A model generated the notes under the pieces. The model saw only the letters and a list, made by a program, of their open reading frames with translations. It searched no databases and was not told the origin of the DNA. A stretch of 64,000 bases of DNA. It comes from CAVVSD01 sp963750895 (GTDB taxonomy: Bacteria; Actinomycetota; Thermoleophilia; Solirubrobacterales; Solirubrobacteraceae). Location of the stretch: positions 744,001 through 808,000 of the forward strand of contig CAVVSD010000006.1 in the NCBI GenBank assembly GCA_963750895.1, written 5' to 3'. Both the position numbers and the translations under genes were made by a program. Shown here piece by piece: positions 16,319-25,407 of this stretch; position 1 is the stretch's first letter, and each line of letters starts with the position of its first letter.

Positions 16319-17251
16319 CTAGCTCCCGGCGCCGCGCTCGGGGAGCGTCGCGCCGGCGTCCTCCGCGCGGACCGCGGCGAGGATCGAGAAGTCCGAGCCG
16401 CCGTGGCCCGCGTCGCGCAGCGCGGTGAAGACCGACTCCGCGAGCGCGCCCGCCTCGAGCTGCACGCCGCGGTCCTCCGCGAGCCGCCGCACGAGGCCCA
16501 TGTCCTTGCACATGAGGTCGACGGCGAAGTGCGTCACGGATCGGTCGGCGAGCACCGTGCGCGGGATCCACTCCCGCAGGATCCAGCTGCCGCCGCTCCC
16601 GGAGGACACGGCGTCGATGACCCGGTCGACGTCCACGCCGGACGCCGCGGCGAGCGCCAGGCCCTCCGCGACGCCGATCGCGATCACCGACCCCATGAGG
16701 TTGTTGACGAGCTTGGCCACCTCGCCGTCGCCCACCGCGCCGACGTGCACGACGTGGCCCCCGAGCGACTCCAACAGCGGCCGCCACCGCGTGAACACGG
16801 CGGGTTCCGCCCCGACCATGATCGCCAGCGTCCCCGCCTCGGCGGCCACCGGGCCGCCGCTGATCGGCGTGTCCAGCACCTCGACGCCGCGGGCGCCCAG
16901 GCGCTCGGCCAGCGTGCGCGGCGTCGCCGGCTCGACCGTGCTCGTGACGAGGACCGCGGACCCCGGCCGCAGACCGGCCTCGAGCCCGTCCGGGCCGTCG
17001 AGGCACTCGAGGATCTGCGGGCTGTCGGGCAGCGCCAGCAGCACGACGTCGGCCCGCTCGGCGAGCTCGCGGGGGCTCCCGGCGGCGCCGACGCCGTCGT
17101 CGCCGAGCGCCGCGACGCGCCCCGCGTCGAGGTCGTAGGCCACGACCGCGTGGCCGAGGCGGGCCAGCCGCCGCGCGAGCGCGGCCCCGATGGACCCGGC
17201 GCCGAGAACACCGCAGGTGAGAGGGAAATCGGGCGTGTTCACGGTTTGCAT
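16319..17251 (-). CDS. NAD(P)-dependent 3-hydroxyisobutyrate dehydrogenase-family oxidoreductase
   Basis: 310 residues. Rossmann motif VLGAGSIGAALARRL, substrate-binding DTPISGGPVAAEAGTLAIMVG, and the catalytic lysine K180 in GEVAKLVNN are all present, as in beta-hydroxyacid dehydrogenases. The family oxidises 3-hydroxyisobutyrate, tartronate semialdehyde and related beta-hydroxyacids, and some members act as imine reductases. It is divergent from the LLM flavoenzyme with 67 bases between starts, and that gap holds TTTGCA/TGCAGAA repeats. A second family member lies 1.8 kb away, but the two are not close copies. Confidence 0.88.
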   Translation of the reverse strand: MQTVNTPDFPLTCGVLGAGSIGAALARRLARLGHAVVAYDLDAGRVAALGDDGVGAAGSPRELAERADVVLLALPDSPQILECLDGPDGLEAGLRPGSAVLVTSTVEPATPRTLAERLGARGVEVLDTPISGGPVAAEAGTLAIMVGAEPAVFTRWRPLLESLGGHVVHVGAVGDGEVAKLVNNLMGSVIAIGVAEGLALAAASGVDVDRVIDAVSSGSGGSWILREWIPRTVLADRSVTHFAVDLMCKDMGLVRRLAEDRGVQLEAGALAESVFTALRDAGHGGSDFSILAAVRAEDAGATLPERGAGS

Positions 17252-17272
17252 ACAAGCACGCTGAAGTGCAGA
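17246..17272. promoter_or_regulatory. TTGCA...TGCAGA element between divergent genes
   Basis: TTGCAT and GCAGAAT are separated so that they could also be read as a plus-strand promoter (TTGCAT, 17 bases, CAGAAT) for the LLM gene. TGCAGA recurs in six other gaps of this window. Confidence 0.35.
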
Positions 17273-17318
17273 ATCACAGACGCGACCCGCCGGCTCAACG
17301 CGACGAAGGGGATAGCTC

Positions 17319-18422
17319 GTGCATCAGCCACTGCGCTTCGGGACCTACGTGGAGTTCCAGTGCCCGCCCGGTGACGACCACGCCGAGCTCATCTGGGACG
17401 TCGTGTCGCTCGGGGAGCACGCCGACCAGGCCGGCTACGACGTCTTCACCTGCCTGGAGCACGACTGGTTCGAGCAGTTCGCGATCATGCCGGCGCCGCT
17501 GCCCCTCTTCGCGACGCTCGCGCAGCGCACGAGCAACCTGACGTTCCGGGCGATGTGCCACACGCTCCCGCTGCACAACCCGTTCGTGCTCGCCGGCGAG
17601 ATCGCGACGACGGACATCCTGCTCAACGGGCGCTTCGAGGTCGGCGTCGGGCGCGGCCACGCCTGGCTGCAGGGCCCCGCGAACATCGTCATGGAGGAGA
17701 ACCAGGAGCGCTACGCCGAGTGCCTGGACATCCTCGAGAAGGCGTGGACCGAGGAGCGCTTCTCCTACGACGGCAAGTACTACCAGGCCAAGGATCTGTC
17801 GGTGGTGCCCAAGCCGCTGCAGCGCCCGCACCCGAAGATCTTCCAGGTCGGCACGAGCGCGAAGTGGTTCCAGCGCGCGGCGCAGAGCGGCTACGGCGTG
17901 GTGCTCGGCGGCCCGGCGCCGACCGAGGTGTTCCGCGAGCCGGCCAAGCTCTACCGGCAGCTCTGCGCGGACGCCGGCACCCAGCCGTACCTCGGCTGGA
18001 TCAAGGCGATCTACCTCGACGAGGACGAGGACCGCGCGATGGAGGAGGCCCGTCAGGCGGTGCTGAACTTCATCGCCTACAACGTCTCCCCGCTCGAGTC
18101 GCTGGCCCGCACGTCGCCGGAGGAGAAGCAGCGCCTCATCGACGCGGGCTACGGGTTCTACGCGGCCGACGACTTCGCGAACACGGGCAACCTCACGTTC
18201 GAGGAGCTCATCGAGTACGGCATCGTGTTCGTCGGGACGCCCGAGAAGGTCGGGCGCCAGCTGCTCGAGCTCTGGGACGAGTTCCGCTTCGAGGAGCTGC
18301 TCATCGTCAGCCACTACGGCGGGACGGAGCGCTGGCAGGCCCTCAAGACCCAGCAGCTCTTCGCGCGCGACATCATGCCGATGCTCCGCGAGGCGGCGTC
18401 CTCGGCGGCGGTCGCGTCATGA
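17319..18422 (+). CDS. LLM class flavin-dependent oxidoreductase (luciferase-like)
   Basis: 367 residues from the GTG at 17319, preceded by GAAGGGG. It is a bacterial-luciferase-like barrel: CLEHDWF near the N-terminus, LNGRFEVGVGRGHAWL in the flavin-binding region, a NQERYAECLDILEKAW helix, and a C-terminal GTPEKVGRQLLELWDEF segment. Such enzymes use FMNH2 or F420 for monooxygenation of alkanes, sulfonates, chelators or aromatic amines; the cofactor cannot be decided here. The stop overlaps the ATG of the next gene (ATGA), so the two products probably work together. Confidence 0.9.
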   Translation: MHQPLRFGTYVEFQCPPGDDHAELIWDVVSLGEHADQAGYDVFTCLEHDWFEQFAIMPAPLPLFATLAQRTSNLTFRAMCHTLPLHNPFVLAGEIATTDILLNGRFEVGVGRGHAWLQGPANIVMEENQERYAECLDILEKAWTEERFSYDGKYYQAKDLSVVPKPLQRPHPKIFQVGTSAKWFQRAAQSGYGVVLGGPAPTEVFREPAKLYRQLCADAGTQPYLGWIKAIYLDEDEDRAMEEARQAVLNFIAYNVSPLESLARTSPEEKQRLIDAGYGFYAADDFANTGNLTFEELIEYGIVFVGTPEKVGRQLLELWDEFRFEELLIVSHYGGTERWQALKTQQLFARDIMPMLREAASSAAVAS

Positions 18423-19093
18423 GCGCGTCCGCCGAGCATCCCCTCATGGAGGCCGCGCCGGCGCGCGCCCGCGCGGCGATCCTCGCGGGTGACCAGGAGG
18501 CGGCGCTGCGGGCGGTCGACGACATGCTCACCGAGGCCCTGCCCATCCACGACATGGGCGGCGACCTCGCGGCGTCGCTGCTGACGTTCATCGCCGACCG
18601 GCTCGGCGAGGAGGCCGTCAACGACGCGTGGCGCTGGGCGGCCGAGGACTGCTGGCGCCCGTTCTTCGACGCGTTCAAGGCGACGGGCGACGTCGACGGC
18701 TTCGCCCGCGGCTTCATCGCCTTCCTGCACTCGCATCGCTACGAGTTCACCGTGACCGAGGACGACGAGCGCTGGGTCATCGACGTCCACTACGGGACGA
18801 GCGGCGAGCGGATGCTCGTCGAGGGCAAGGTCCGCGGCGCCGGCGGCCATCCCGACGGGCACCACCGCTTCGGGGCGACCGAGGGCGCGCACCCCTGGAC
18901 GCTGGGCTTCGAGGGCTTCCCGTACTACGACGTGCACTCCGCGGTGTGGATGCACCTGCAGCCGCGCGAGTGGGGATGGCCGGTGCTCGACGTCGAGTAC
19001 GGCGAGAAGGACCACGGCGAGGTCGCCGAGCAGCGGTTCCTCATCTTCAAGGACCCGGAGGCGCGCGCCGCGCAGCTCGCGGCGGAGGGCTAG
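18419..19093 (+). CDS. Conserved-looking hypothetical protein co-translated with LLM enzyme
   Basis: 224 residues with no family I can name confidently. The N-terminal half is helical and acidic, with an Asp/Glu/Trp-rich stretch (VNDAWRWAAEDCWRPFFDAF). The C-terminal half is rich in His, Trp and Tyr (GGHPDGHHRFG, HPWTLGFEGFPYYDVHSAVW) and could bind a metal or haem. It overlaps the LLM gene by 4 bases at ATGA, a sign of translational coupling, and overlaps the convergent dehydrogenase stop by 4 bases. A role as partner or downstream enzyme of the flavoprotein is inference. Confidence 0.75.
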   Translation: MSASAEHPLMEAAPARARAAILAGDQEAALRAVDDMLTEALPIHDMGGDLAASLLTFIADRLGEEAVNDAWRWAAEDCWRPFFDAFKATGDVDGFARGFIAFLHSHRYEFTVTEDDERWVIDVHYGTSGERMLVEGKVRGAGGHPDGHHRFGATEGAHPWTLGFEGFPYYDVHSAVWMHLQPREWGWPVLDVEYGEKDHGEVAEQRFLIFKDPEARAAQLAAEG

Positions 19094-19965
19094 CCGTCAG
19101 GGTCGCGGGCACGGCGCACGGCGTCGTGCTCGGACCAGAACGCGACGAGGCGCTGGAAGGATGCGGCGGCGACGGGCAGCGACATCCAGTCGCGGCCCGC
19201 GACGTCGAGCAGCGCGCGCATGTCCTTGTCGAGGACGTCGAGCGCGTTGCCGGGCTCGTACTCCTCCCACAGCGAGCGCATCCAGTCCCAGTTGCGCATG
19301 ACCCAGCCGCCGCCCGTGCCGTGGGCGACGACGTCGAGCATCGTGCCGGCGTCGACGCCGTAGCGCTCGGCGATCTCCAGGCCCTCGACCGTTCCGGCCA
19401 TGGCGGCGGCCATCATCGCCTGGTTGGCGAGCTTGACCGCCTGGCCGTGACCCGCCTCGTCGCCGACGTGCGCGACGTGGCCGCCGAGCAGCTCGAGCAG
19501 GGGATCGACGCGCGCGAGCGCATCGGCCGGGCCGGAGGCCATGATCGCCAGCGTCGCGTCCTCGGCTCCCTTGCGCCCGCCGCTCACGGGGGCGTCGACG
19601 ACGGTCGCGCCGCGCGCGCCGGCCCGTGCCGCGAGGTCGCGCATCGAGCCGGGGTCGATCGTCGACATGACGACGACGTCGACGGCGTCGCGGTCCGCGT
19701 CCAGCACGCCGCCGGCATCGAACAGCGCGGCCTCGACCTGGGGGAGGGTCCGCACCATCACGACGACGGTGCGGGTCGCGGCGGACGCCGCCTCGGCGCC
19801 GCTCGCGGCCCAGTCGATCCCGCGCTCGGCCGCCTCGGAGCGGCGCTCGGCGACGGCGTCGTGGGCCCGGACCGCCCGGCCGCTCGACGCGATGTGGGCG
19901 GCCATGGGCATCCCCATCTCGCCCAGGCCGATGAACGCAACGCACTCGGGAGAGTCAGTCGGCAT
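19090..19965 (-). CDS. NAD(P)-dependent 3-hydroxyisobutyrate dehydrogenase-family oxidoreductase
   Basis: 291 residues. FIGLGEMGMPMAAHI (Rossmann), DAPVSGGRKGAEDATLAIM (substrate loop) and catalytic K178 in QAVKLANQ place it in the beta-hydroxyacid dehydrogenase family, closer to the classic MmsB/GarR pattern than the neighbour at 16.3-17.3 kb. It is convergent with the hypothetical gene (4-base overlap of stops). It is divergent from the SRPBCC gene with only 29 bases between starts, so the two promoters must overlap. The substrate is unknown. Confidence 0.88.
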   Translation of the reverse strand: MPTDSPECVAFIGLGEMGMPMAAHIASSGRAVRAHDAVAERRSEAAERGIDWAASGAEAASAATRTVVVMVRTLPQVEAALFDAGGVLDADRDAVDVVVMSTIDPGSMRDLAARAGARGATVVDAPVSGGRKGAEDATLAIMASGPADALARVDPLLELLGGHVAHVGDEAGHGQAVKLANQAMMAAAMAGTVEGLEIAERYGVDAGTMLDVVAHGTGGGWVMRNWDWMRSLWEEYEPGNALDVLDKDMRALLDVAGRDWMSLPVAAASFQRLVAFWSEHDAVRRARDPDG

Positions 19966-19994
19966 AGCAGCCCGGTGAACTATAGAGTCTCGTC

Positions 19995-20432
19995 ATGCCC
20001 GCAGACGATCCGAACGCGCACATCGCCAGCATCGAGGTCGCGGCACCGGCCGACGTGGCCTTCGCCTACATGGCCGACGGGATGAACCAGTCGCACTGGG
20101 CGCTGGGCAGCTGGGACCGCAGGGACGAGGGCGACGGGCTGACCAGCGGCATCTCGCTCTTCGACGGCAAGCGCCTGTACGTCCGGCTCGCGACGGACGC
20201 GCGGCTGCGCCTCGTCGACTACTCGACGGGTGCCGAGCCCGACGCGCTGCGGCAGCTCGTGCAGGCGCGCATCGTCGACGGCGCCGAGCTCGGCCGCGAT
20301 CCGGGCACGAGCGTCGTCACGCTCGTCGTCTGGCGCCACGCGAGCCAGACCCCGGAGTCGTGGGCGCGGACGTACCACGCGTTCCGCACCGAGGTCCACC
20401 TCATCAAGGCCCGCGTCGAAGGCCTGCTCTAG
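19995..20432 (+). CDS. SRPBCC (START/Bet v1-like) small protein
   Basis: 145 residues. It opens with IASIEVAAPADVAFAYMADGMNQSHWALGSW, the usual start of polyketide-cyclase/SRPBCC proteins, and ends in a long helix (TYHAFRTEVHLIKARVEGLL) typical of the fold. Such proteins bind hydrophobic ligands or act as cyclases or accessory proteins. It lies 9 bases before the OYE-type reductase on the same strand, so the two are likely one operon. Confidence 0.75.
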   Translation: MPADDPNAHIASIEVAAPADVAFAYMADGMNQSHWALGSWDRRDEGDGLTSGISLFDGKRLYVRLATDARLRLVDYSTGAEPDALRQLVQARIVDGAELGRDPGTSVVTLVVWRHASQTPESWARTYHAFRTEVHLIKARVEGLL

Positions 20433-20441
20433 GAGGGCGCG

Positions 20442-22449
20442 GTGCCCCAGGCCCTCGACGCGCTCTGGGAGCCGATCGAGCTCGGCTCGCTGACCCTGCG
20501 CAACCGGGTCATGGCGGGCCCGGCGACGCTGCTCTACGCGGACGACAACGTCCTCTCCGAGCGCCACATCGCCTTCTACCGCGAGCGTGCGGCCGGTGGC
20601 GCGGGGGTCATCGTCAGCGAGGAGCACGCCGCGCACCCGACCGCGCTCGGGGCGTTCCGGCATGCGTGCACGGCGTGGGAGCCGCGGGCGGTCGGGCCGT
20701 TCACGCGGCTCGCGGAGGCGGTGCACGAGCACGGCGGCCGGCAGCTCATCCAGCTCTACGCGCCGGGGCTGGCGGACTCGTCGACGCTCAACCTCGACGA
20801 CTGGGGACCCGTGTGGGCGCCGTCGGCGATCGTCGCCCCCGACGGGGAGCGCAGCGTCGCCATGGCGCAGGCCGACATCGAGAGCATGGTGGCCGGCTTC
20901 GTGACGTCGGCGTCCAACGTCGCCGCGGCGGGGCTCGACGGTGTCGAGCTGCACGGCGCGCACGGCTGGCTGATCGGCCAGTTCCTCAGCCCGATGTTCA
21001 ACCGGCGCACCGACGCCTACGGCGGCTCGACGGAGGCCCGCTGCCGGCTCGCGCTGGAGATCGCCCAGGCCGTGCGCGACCACCGGCCGGGCCTCGTGCT
21101 CGGGCTGCAGCTCTCCGTCGACGAGTACGTCGGCGACGTCGGGATCACCCCGGAGGAGACCGACCGCCAGGTCGAGATCCTGGCCGGGAGCGGCCTGTTC
21201 GACTACCTCAGCCTCTCCACCGGAAGTCAGTTCTCGCGCCACCGGACCATCCCGCCGATCGGCACCCCGGACGCCGTGCTCGCCGAGCACGGGCGCCGCG
21301 CGCGGGAGATCGCGCGGGGGCGGACCGCCATCGCGCTCCTCGGCCGCATCCGCCACCTCGCGACCGCCGCGCGGCTGCTGGAGGAGGGCGCCGCCGACAT
21401 CGTCGCGATGACCCGGGCCCACCTCGCCGAGCCGGCGATCGTGCGGCGGACCTCCGACGGCGAGGCGGACACGGTGACGCCCTGCGTCGGGGAGAACGAG
21501 TGCCTGAACCGCGCCTTCGCCGGCCGGCAGGTCACGTGCGTCCTGAACCCGATGACCGGCCGCGAGCGCGCCTGGCCGATGCCGCGCCCGGCGGCGGTCG
21601 CGGCCGCGGCGCGTCACCGTCGTCGGCGCCGGGCCCGCGGGGCTGCGCGCCGCCGCGGTGGCCGGCGAGCGCGGCCACGAGGTCACGCTGCTCGAGCGGA
21701 GCGGGGAGGCCGGCGGCCATCTCGCGCTCATGGCCCGGCTGCCCGGGCGGGGGGACTGGCGCGAGGGCGTCGAGTTCCTCACGCGCGCCGCGACGCGCCA
21801 CGCGCGCGAGGTGCGCCTCGGCGTGGACGCGACGGCGGCGCGGGTCGCCGAGGGCGCGCCGGACGTCGTCCTCGTCGCGACCGGCTCCGACTGGGAGGCC
21901 GACGGGCGCGACCCCGCCCGGCCCGGCGCGCCGCCCATCGACGGCGCGGCCGCGCCCACCGTCGTCGACGTCGAGACCGCGGTGCGCCGCGCGCTCGCCG
22001 ACCCGGGCGCCCTCGGCCGGCACGTCGTCGTCCTCGACGAGAGCGGCGAGGTCCTGCCCGTCGGCCTCGCCGAGATCGTGGCTGCGGCGGGCGCGCGCGT
22101 GGAGATCGTGACCCGGCGGCCGCAGGTCGGCGCGCGGCTGCACGCGACGCTCCAGGCGCCGGAGGTGTTCGGCCGCCTCGCCGCGCTCGACGTGCACCTG
22201 CGGCCCGGTCACGGCGCCGTGCGGATCGCCGACCGCCGCGTCGAGCTCACCGAGACCTGGTCCGGCCGCCCCGCGGTGATCGAGGACGTCGACACCGTCG
22301 TGCTCGCGCTGCGGCGGGCGCCGCGGGACGGTCTCGCCGCCGAGCTGCGCGACGCCGGCCTGGAGGTCCACGTCATCGGCGACGCCCGGTCGCCGCGCCG
22401 CGCCGCGGAGGCGATCCACGACGGCGAGCGGATCGGCCGCGCGTTGTGA
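20442..22449 (+). CDS. OYE-like FMN/FAD oxidoreductase (2,4-dienoyl-CoA reductase family), frameshifted
   Basis: About 669 residues when repaired, the usual length for the 2,4-dienoyl-CoA reductase/trimethylamine dehydrogenase family. The N-terminal OYE barrel (LGSLTLRNRVMAGP, GVELHGAHGWLIGQFLSP, RRTDAYGGS) is followed by a cysteine region, then a C-terminal FAD/NAD(P) module starting RVTVVGAGPAGLRAA. The frame changes near 21610, and restoring one CG repairs it. The Fe-S region reads CVGENEC...VTCVLNP, lacking the second cysteine of the canonical CxxCxxxC pattern, so the cluster may be altered or absent. The GTG start at 20442 lies 9 bases after the SRPBCC stop. Confidence 0.87.
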
Positions 22450-22560
22450 GGCAGACCGAGCGGAGCTCCGCGCGTCCGCGCGTGCCGGTGCGTGGCCGCG
22501 TCCGGACGGCTCATCGAGGGCGGACCGGGGGTGGCCGCGGCGCGGGCGGGCGGGCGAAAC

Positions 22561-22608
22561 AATCTGCCTGGAGCACGACATAGGTGCCCTATGCAGATCG
22601 GATCGTGC
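22561..22608. promoter_or_regulatory. Nested inverted repeats with TGCAGAT
   Basis: ATCTGC (22562-22567) pairs with GCAGAT (22593-22598); ATAGG-TGC-CCTAT lies inside at 22580-22592; GCACGA (22573-22578) pairs with TCGTGC (22603-22608). AGGTGCCCTATGCAG here differs from AGGTGCCTGATGCAG at 29.01 kb at only two positions. Confidence 0.45.
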
Positions 22609-22683
22609 AGGCCCGACGGCACGTGAGACCATGCCTGGACCGGCGGTCGTCCCTCCCACGACCGGCAGCACAATCGCGGACAG

Positions 22684-22705
22684 TCTGCATTGCATCAGGG
22701 TGCAG
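22684..22705. promoter_or_regulatory. CTGCA...TGCAG inverted repeat upstream of ABC ATPase
   Basis: CTGCA (22685-22689) and TGCAG (22701-22705) flank TTGCATCAGGG. The complementary strand contains CCTGATGCA, also found at 29.01 kb. It lies 54 bases before the start codon. Confidence 0.4.
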
Positions 22706-22758
22706 CGTTGAATATCGTCGCCGACACCGTCGGACGCGTCGCAGCTGGGAGAGGATCG

Positions 22759-24309
22759 TTGAACGAGCAGCCTGACACATCCGCGCCCGCGCCTCTCATC
22801 GAGTTGCGCGGGATCACCAAGGCGTTCCCCGGGGTCGTCGCCCTCAACGACGTCGACCTGACGATCCGGAGCTCCGAGGTGCACGCGCTCACGGGCGAGA
22901 ACGGCTCGGGGAAGTCCACGCTCGCGCGCGTCATCAACGGCTCGGTGCAGCCGGACGCCGGGACGATCAGCGTCGAGGGACGCCAGCAGCAGGTCAAGGA
23001 CCCGCGCGCGGCGCTGCGGCTCGGCATCGTCACGATCAGCCAGGAGCTGACGCTCGCCCCGACGCTCAGCGTCGCGGAGAACATCTTCCTCGGCCGGCTG
23101 CCCCGGCGCGCGGGCCGCGTCGACTGGCGCCTCCTGCGCCGCCAGGCGACGGACGTCCTCGACCGCCTCGACGTGCACGTCAAGCCGACGACGATCGTCG
23201 ACCGGCTGAGCGTCGAGATGCAGCAGGAGGTCGAGATCGCGCGCGCGATCTCGTCCAACGCGCGGCTCCTGATCCTCGACGAGGCGACGAGCTCGCTCTC
23301 GGAGGCGGCCACCCAGCGGCTGCTGGCCGTCGTCGAGGAGCAGCGGGCCGCCGGCGTCGCCGTGCTCATGATCTCCCACCGCATGCCCGAGCTCTACGCC
23401 GCCGCGTCCTGCGCGACGGTGCTGCGCGACGGCCACCTCGTCGGCACGTGCCGACTCCCGGAGACCAACGAGCAGCGGCTCGTGTCGATGATGGTCGGCC
23501 GCGAGCTCGGCGACTACTACGGCAAGCGCCAGCTCGACAAGGGCGAGGCGATCCTCGAGGTGACGGACGTCGCCACCCAGAACGGCGCGCTGCGCCCGAC
23601 CTCGCTGCGCGTGCATCGCGGCGAGATCCTCGGCGTCGCGGGTCTCGTCGGCTCCGGCAAGGCCGAGCTGGGCATGGCGCTCGGCGGCGCGATCCCCTGC
23701 ACCGGCAGCGTCCGCGTCAACGGCAAGGACGTCGCGATGGGCGACCCCCGGTCGACGCTCAGCGGCGGGATCGGCTTCGTCCCCGACGACCGCAAGCGCT
23801 CGGCGCTGCTGCCGACCCGCAGCGTGTCGGAGAACTTCTCGATCGCCTGGAACGGGCACCTCTCCAACAAGGGCGTGCTCGACACGCGCGCCGAGCGCCG
23901 CATGGTGCGCGACGCGATCACGCGCTACGGGGTGATCACCGCGTCCGCGGCGAGCCGGATCACGACGCTCTCCGGCGGCAACCAGCAGAAGGTCGTGCTC
24001 GGGCGCATGTTCGCGCTCGGCGTCGAGGTGCTCGTCCTGTCCGAGCCGACCCGCGGGATCGACGTCGGCGCGAAGAGCGAGATCTACCGGCTCATGCAGG
24101 AGGCGGCGGCCCAGGGTGCCGCCATCGTCCTCATCTCCTCCGAGCTCCCGGAGCTCCTGGGCATCGCCGACCGCATCGTCGTCTTCTACGGCGGCGAGGT
24201 CCGCGGCGAGTTCAGCGGCCGCGGGATGCAGGAGGAGGACATCGCCCACGTGGCAGTCACCGGGGCATCGATGGCCCCCGATCAGCAGACCATCATGGAG
24301 ACGTCATGA
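22759..24309 (+). CDS. Sugar-type ABC transporter ATPase (RbsA/MglA-like, two ATPase domains)
   Basis: 516 residues from the TTG at 22759, chosen because GGGAGAGG lies just upstream and the ABC domain begins about 15 residues in. Domain 1 has Walker A GENGSGKST and Walker B LLILDEATSS with a degenerate signature (LSVEMQQEV). Domain 2 has a degenerate Walker A (GLVGSGKAE) and a good signature LSGGNQQKVVLGR with LSEPTRGIDVG. This asymmetric pattern is typical of RbsA/XylG importers. The permease follows with its ATG overlapping the stop, and the lipoprotein at 29.1 kb is the likely binding protein. Nearby oxidoreductases suggest the substrate need not be a sugar. Confidence 0.92.
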   Translation: MNEQPDTSAPAPLIELRGITKAFPGVVALNDVDLTIRSSEVHALTGENGSGKSTLARVINGSVQPDAGTISVEGRQQQVKDPRAALRLGIVTISQELTLAPTLSVAENIFLGRLPRRAGRVDWRLLRRQATDVLDRLDVHVKPTTIVDRLSVEMQQEVEIARAISSNARLLILDEATSSLSEAATQRLLAVVEEQRAAGVAVLMISHRMPELYAAASCATVLRDGHLVGTCRLPETNEQRLVSMMVGRELGDYYGKRQLDKGEAILEVTDVATQNGALRPTSLRVHRGEILGVAGLVGSGKAELGMALGGAIPCTGSVRVNGKDVAMGDPRSTLSGGIGFVPDDRKRSALLPTRSVSENFSIAWNGHLSNKGVLDTRAERRMVRDAITRYGVITASAASRITTLSGGNQQKVVLGRMFALGVEVLVLSEPTRGIDVGAKSEIYRLMQEAAAQGAAIVLISSELPELLGIADRIVVFYGGEVRGEFSGRGMQEEDIAHVAVTGASMAPDQQTIMETS

Positions 24310-25407
24310 CCGACCAGCAGTCCGCCGTCCTGGCGCCTCGCGGGGACGCCCCGAGCGGGCGCCCCGAAGCCGAGTCCCCCGCACGCAAGTGGACGCAGAG
24401 CCTGTCGCTCGGCCGGTACACGGGCGTCGTCGTCGCGCTGCCTCGTCGTCGCGATCTACCTGACGATCACCGAGCCGGTGTTCCTCACGTGGGACAACCT
24501 GATGAACATCGTCAAGTCCAACAGCGTGATCTTCGTGCTGGCGATCGGGGCGACGTTCGTCGTGATCTCGGGCGGCATCGACCTGTCGACGGCGTCGGCG
24601 ACGACCGCCACGGCGATGATCTTCGGGCTCGCGCTGCACGCGGACTGGGCCCTCGTACCGGCGCTCGCCGCCGCCATCGGCTTCGGCCTCATGATCGGGC
24701 TGATCAACGGCGTCCTCATCACGAAGGCGCACATCTCGTTCCTCGTCGTGACGCTGGGCGCCCTGTCGATCTGGGCGAGCTTCGCGCTCGTCGTCAACGA
24801 CGGGCAGACCGTGTCGGTGTTCACCGCGCCGGCGTTCGGCCCGATCAAGGACTTCGTCAACAAGGACGTCGGCCCGATCCCGATCCTGCTGATCTTCGAC
24901 GCCATCCTCGTGCTCGTCGCCGGCGGCGTCCTGCGCTACACGGCGTTCGGACGCGCGCTGTTCGCGACCGGCTCCAACCAGGAGGCCGCGCGCCTCAACG
25001 GCATCAGCATCTCGCGGATCCTCATCGCGGTCTACGCGATCGCGGGCCTCGCGGCCGCCCTCGCGGCGATCGTCCAGGTCGGCCGGCTCACGGCGGCCTC
25101 CGCGACCGTCGACCCGACGCTCCTGCTGACCGTGCTCGCCGCCGTGCTCATCGGCGGCACGAGCTTCACCGGCGGCGAGGGCGGCGTGCTCGGCACCGTC
25201 ATCGGCGTGCTGTTCCTCGGCGTGGTGCAGAACGGGCTGACGCTGAGCTCGGTCTCCACGTTCTGGCAGGGCACGGTCAGCGGCGTGATCCTCATCGCGG
25301 CCGTCGGGCTGGGCGTCCTGCGCGACCGCGGCTACAACCTGCGCCAGCGGCGGGTGGCGAAGACCCCCGTGGAGCAGACCACGGCGGACACGAACACCAC
25401 GGCATGA
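24306..25407 (+). CDS. ABC transporter permease (RbsC-like), frameshifted
   Basis: About 367 residues when repaired. A polar N-terminal tail is followed by about ten membrane segments. The first is split by a frame change at about 24438-24442 (GVVVAL then LVVAIYLTITEPVF); restoring one GC rejoins it. Family landmarks include VVISGGIDLSTASA, GATNQEAA-like GSNQEAARLNG with ISRILIAVYAIAGL, and LIGGTSFTGGEGGVLGTVIG near the C-terminus. These define the BPD_transp_2 permeases of ribose/xylose-type importers. It overlaps both the ATPase gene and the aldehyde dehydrogenase gene by ATGA. Confidence 0.88.

Larger units (their letters stand above)
22450..22758. other. 309-base intergenic region upstream of ABC transporter operon
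   Basis: No credible gene is seen. It holds two TGCAG-type elements, at 22561-22608 and 22684-22705, and ends with the ribosome binding site of the TTG-started ABC gene. It is the largest gap in the window and the most likely main control region of the transporter operon. Confidence 0.6.
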
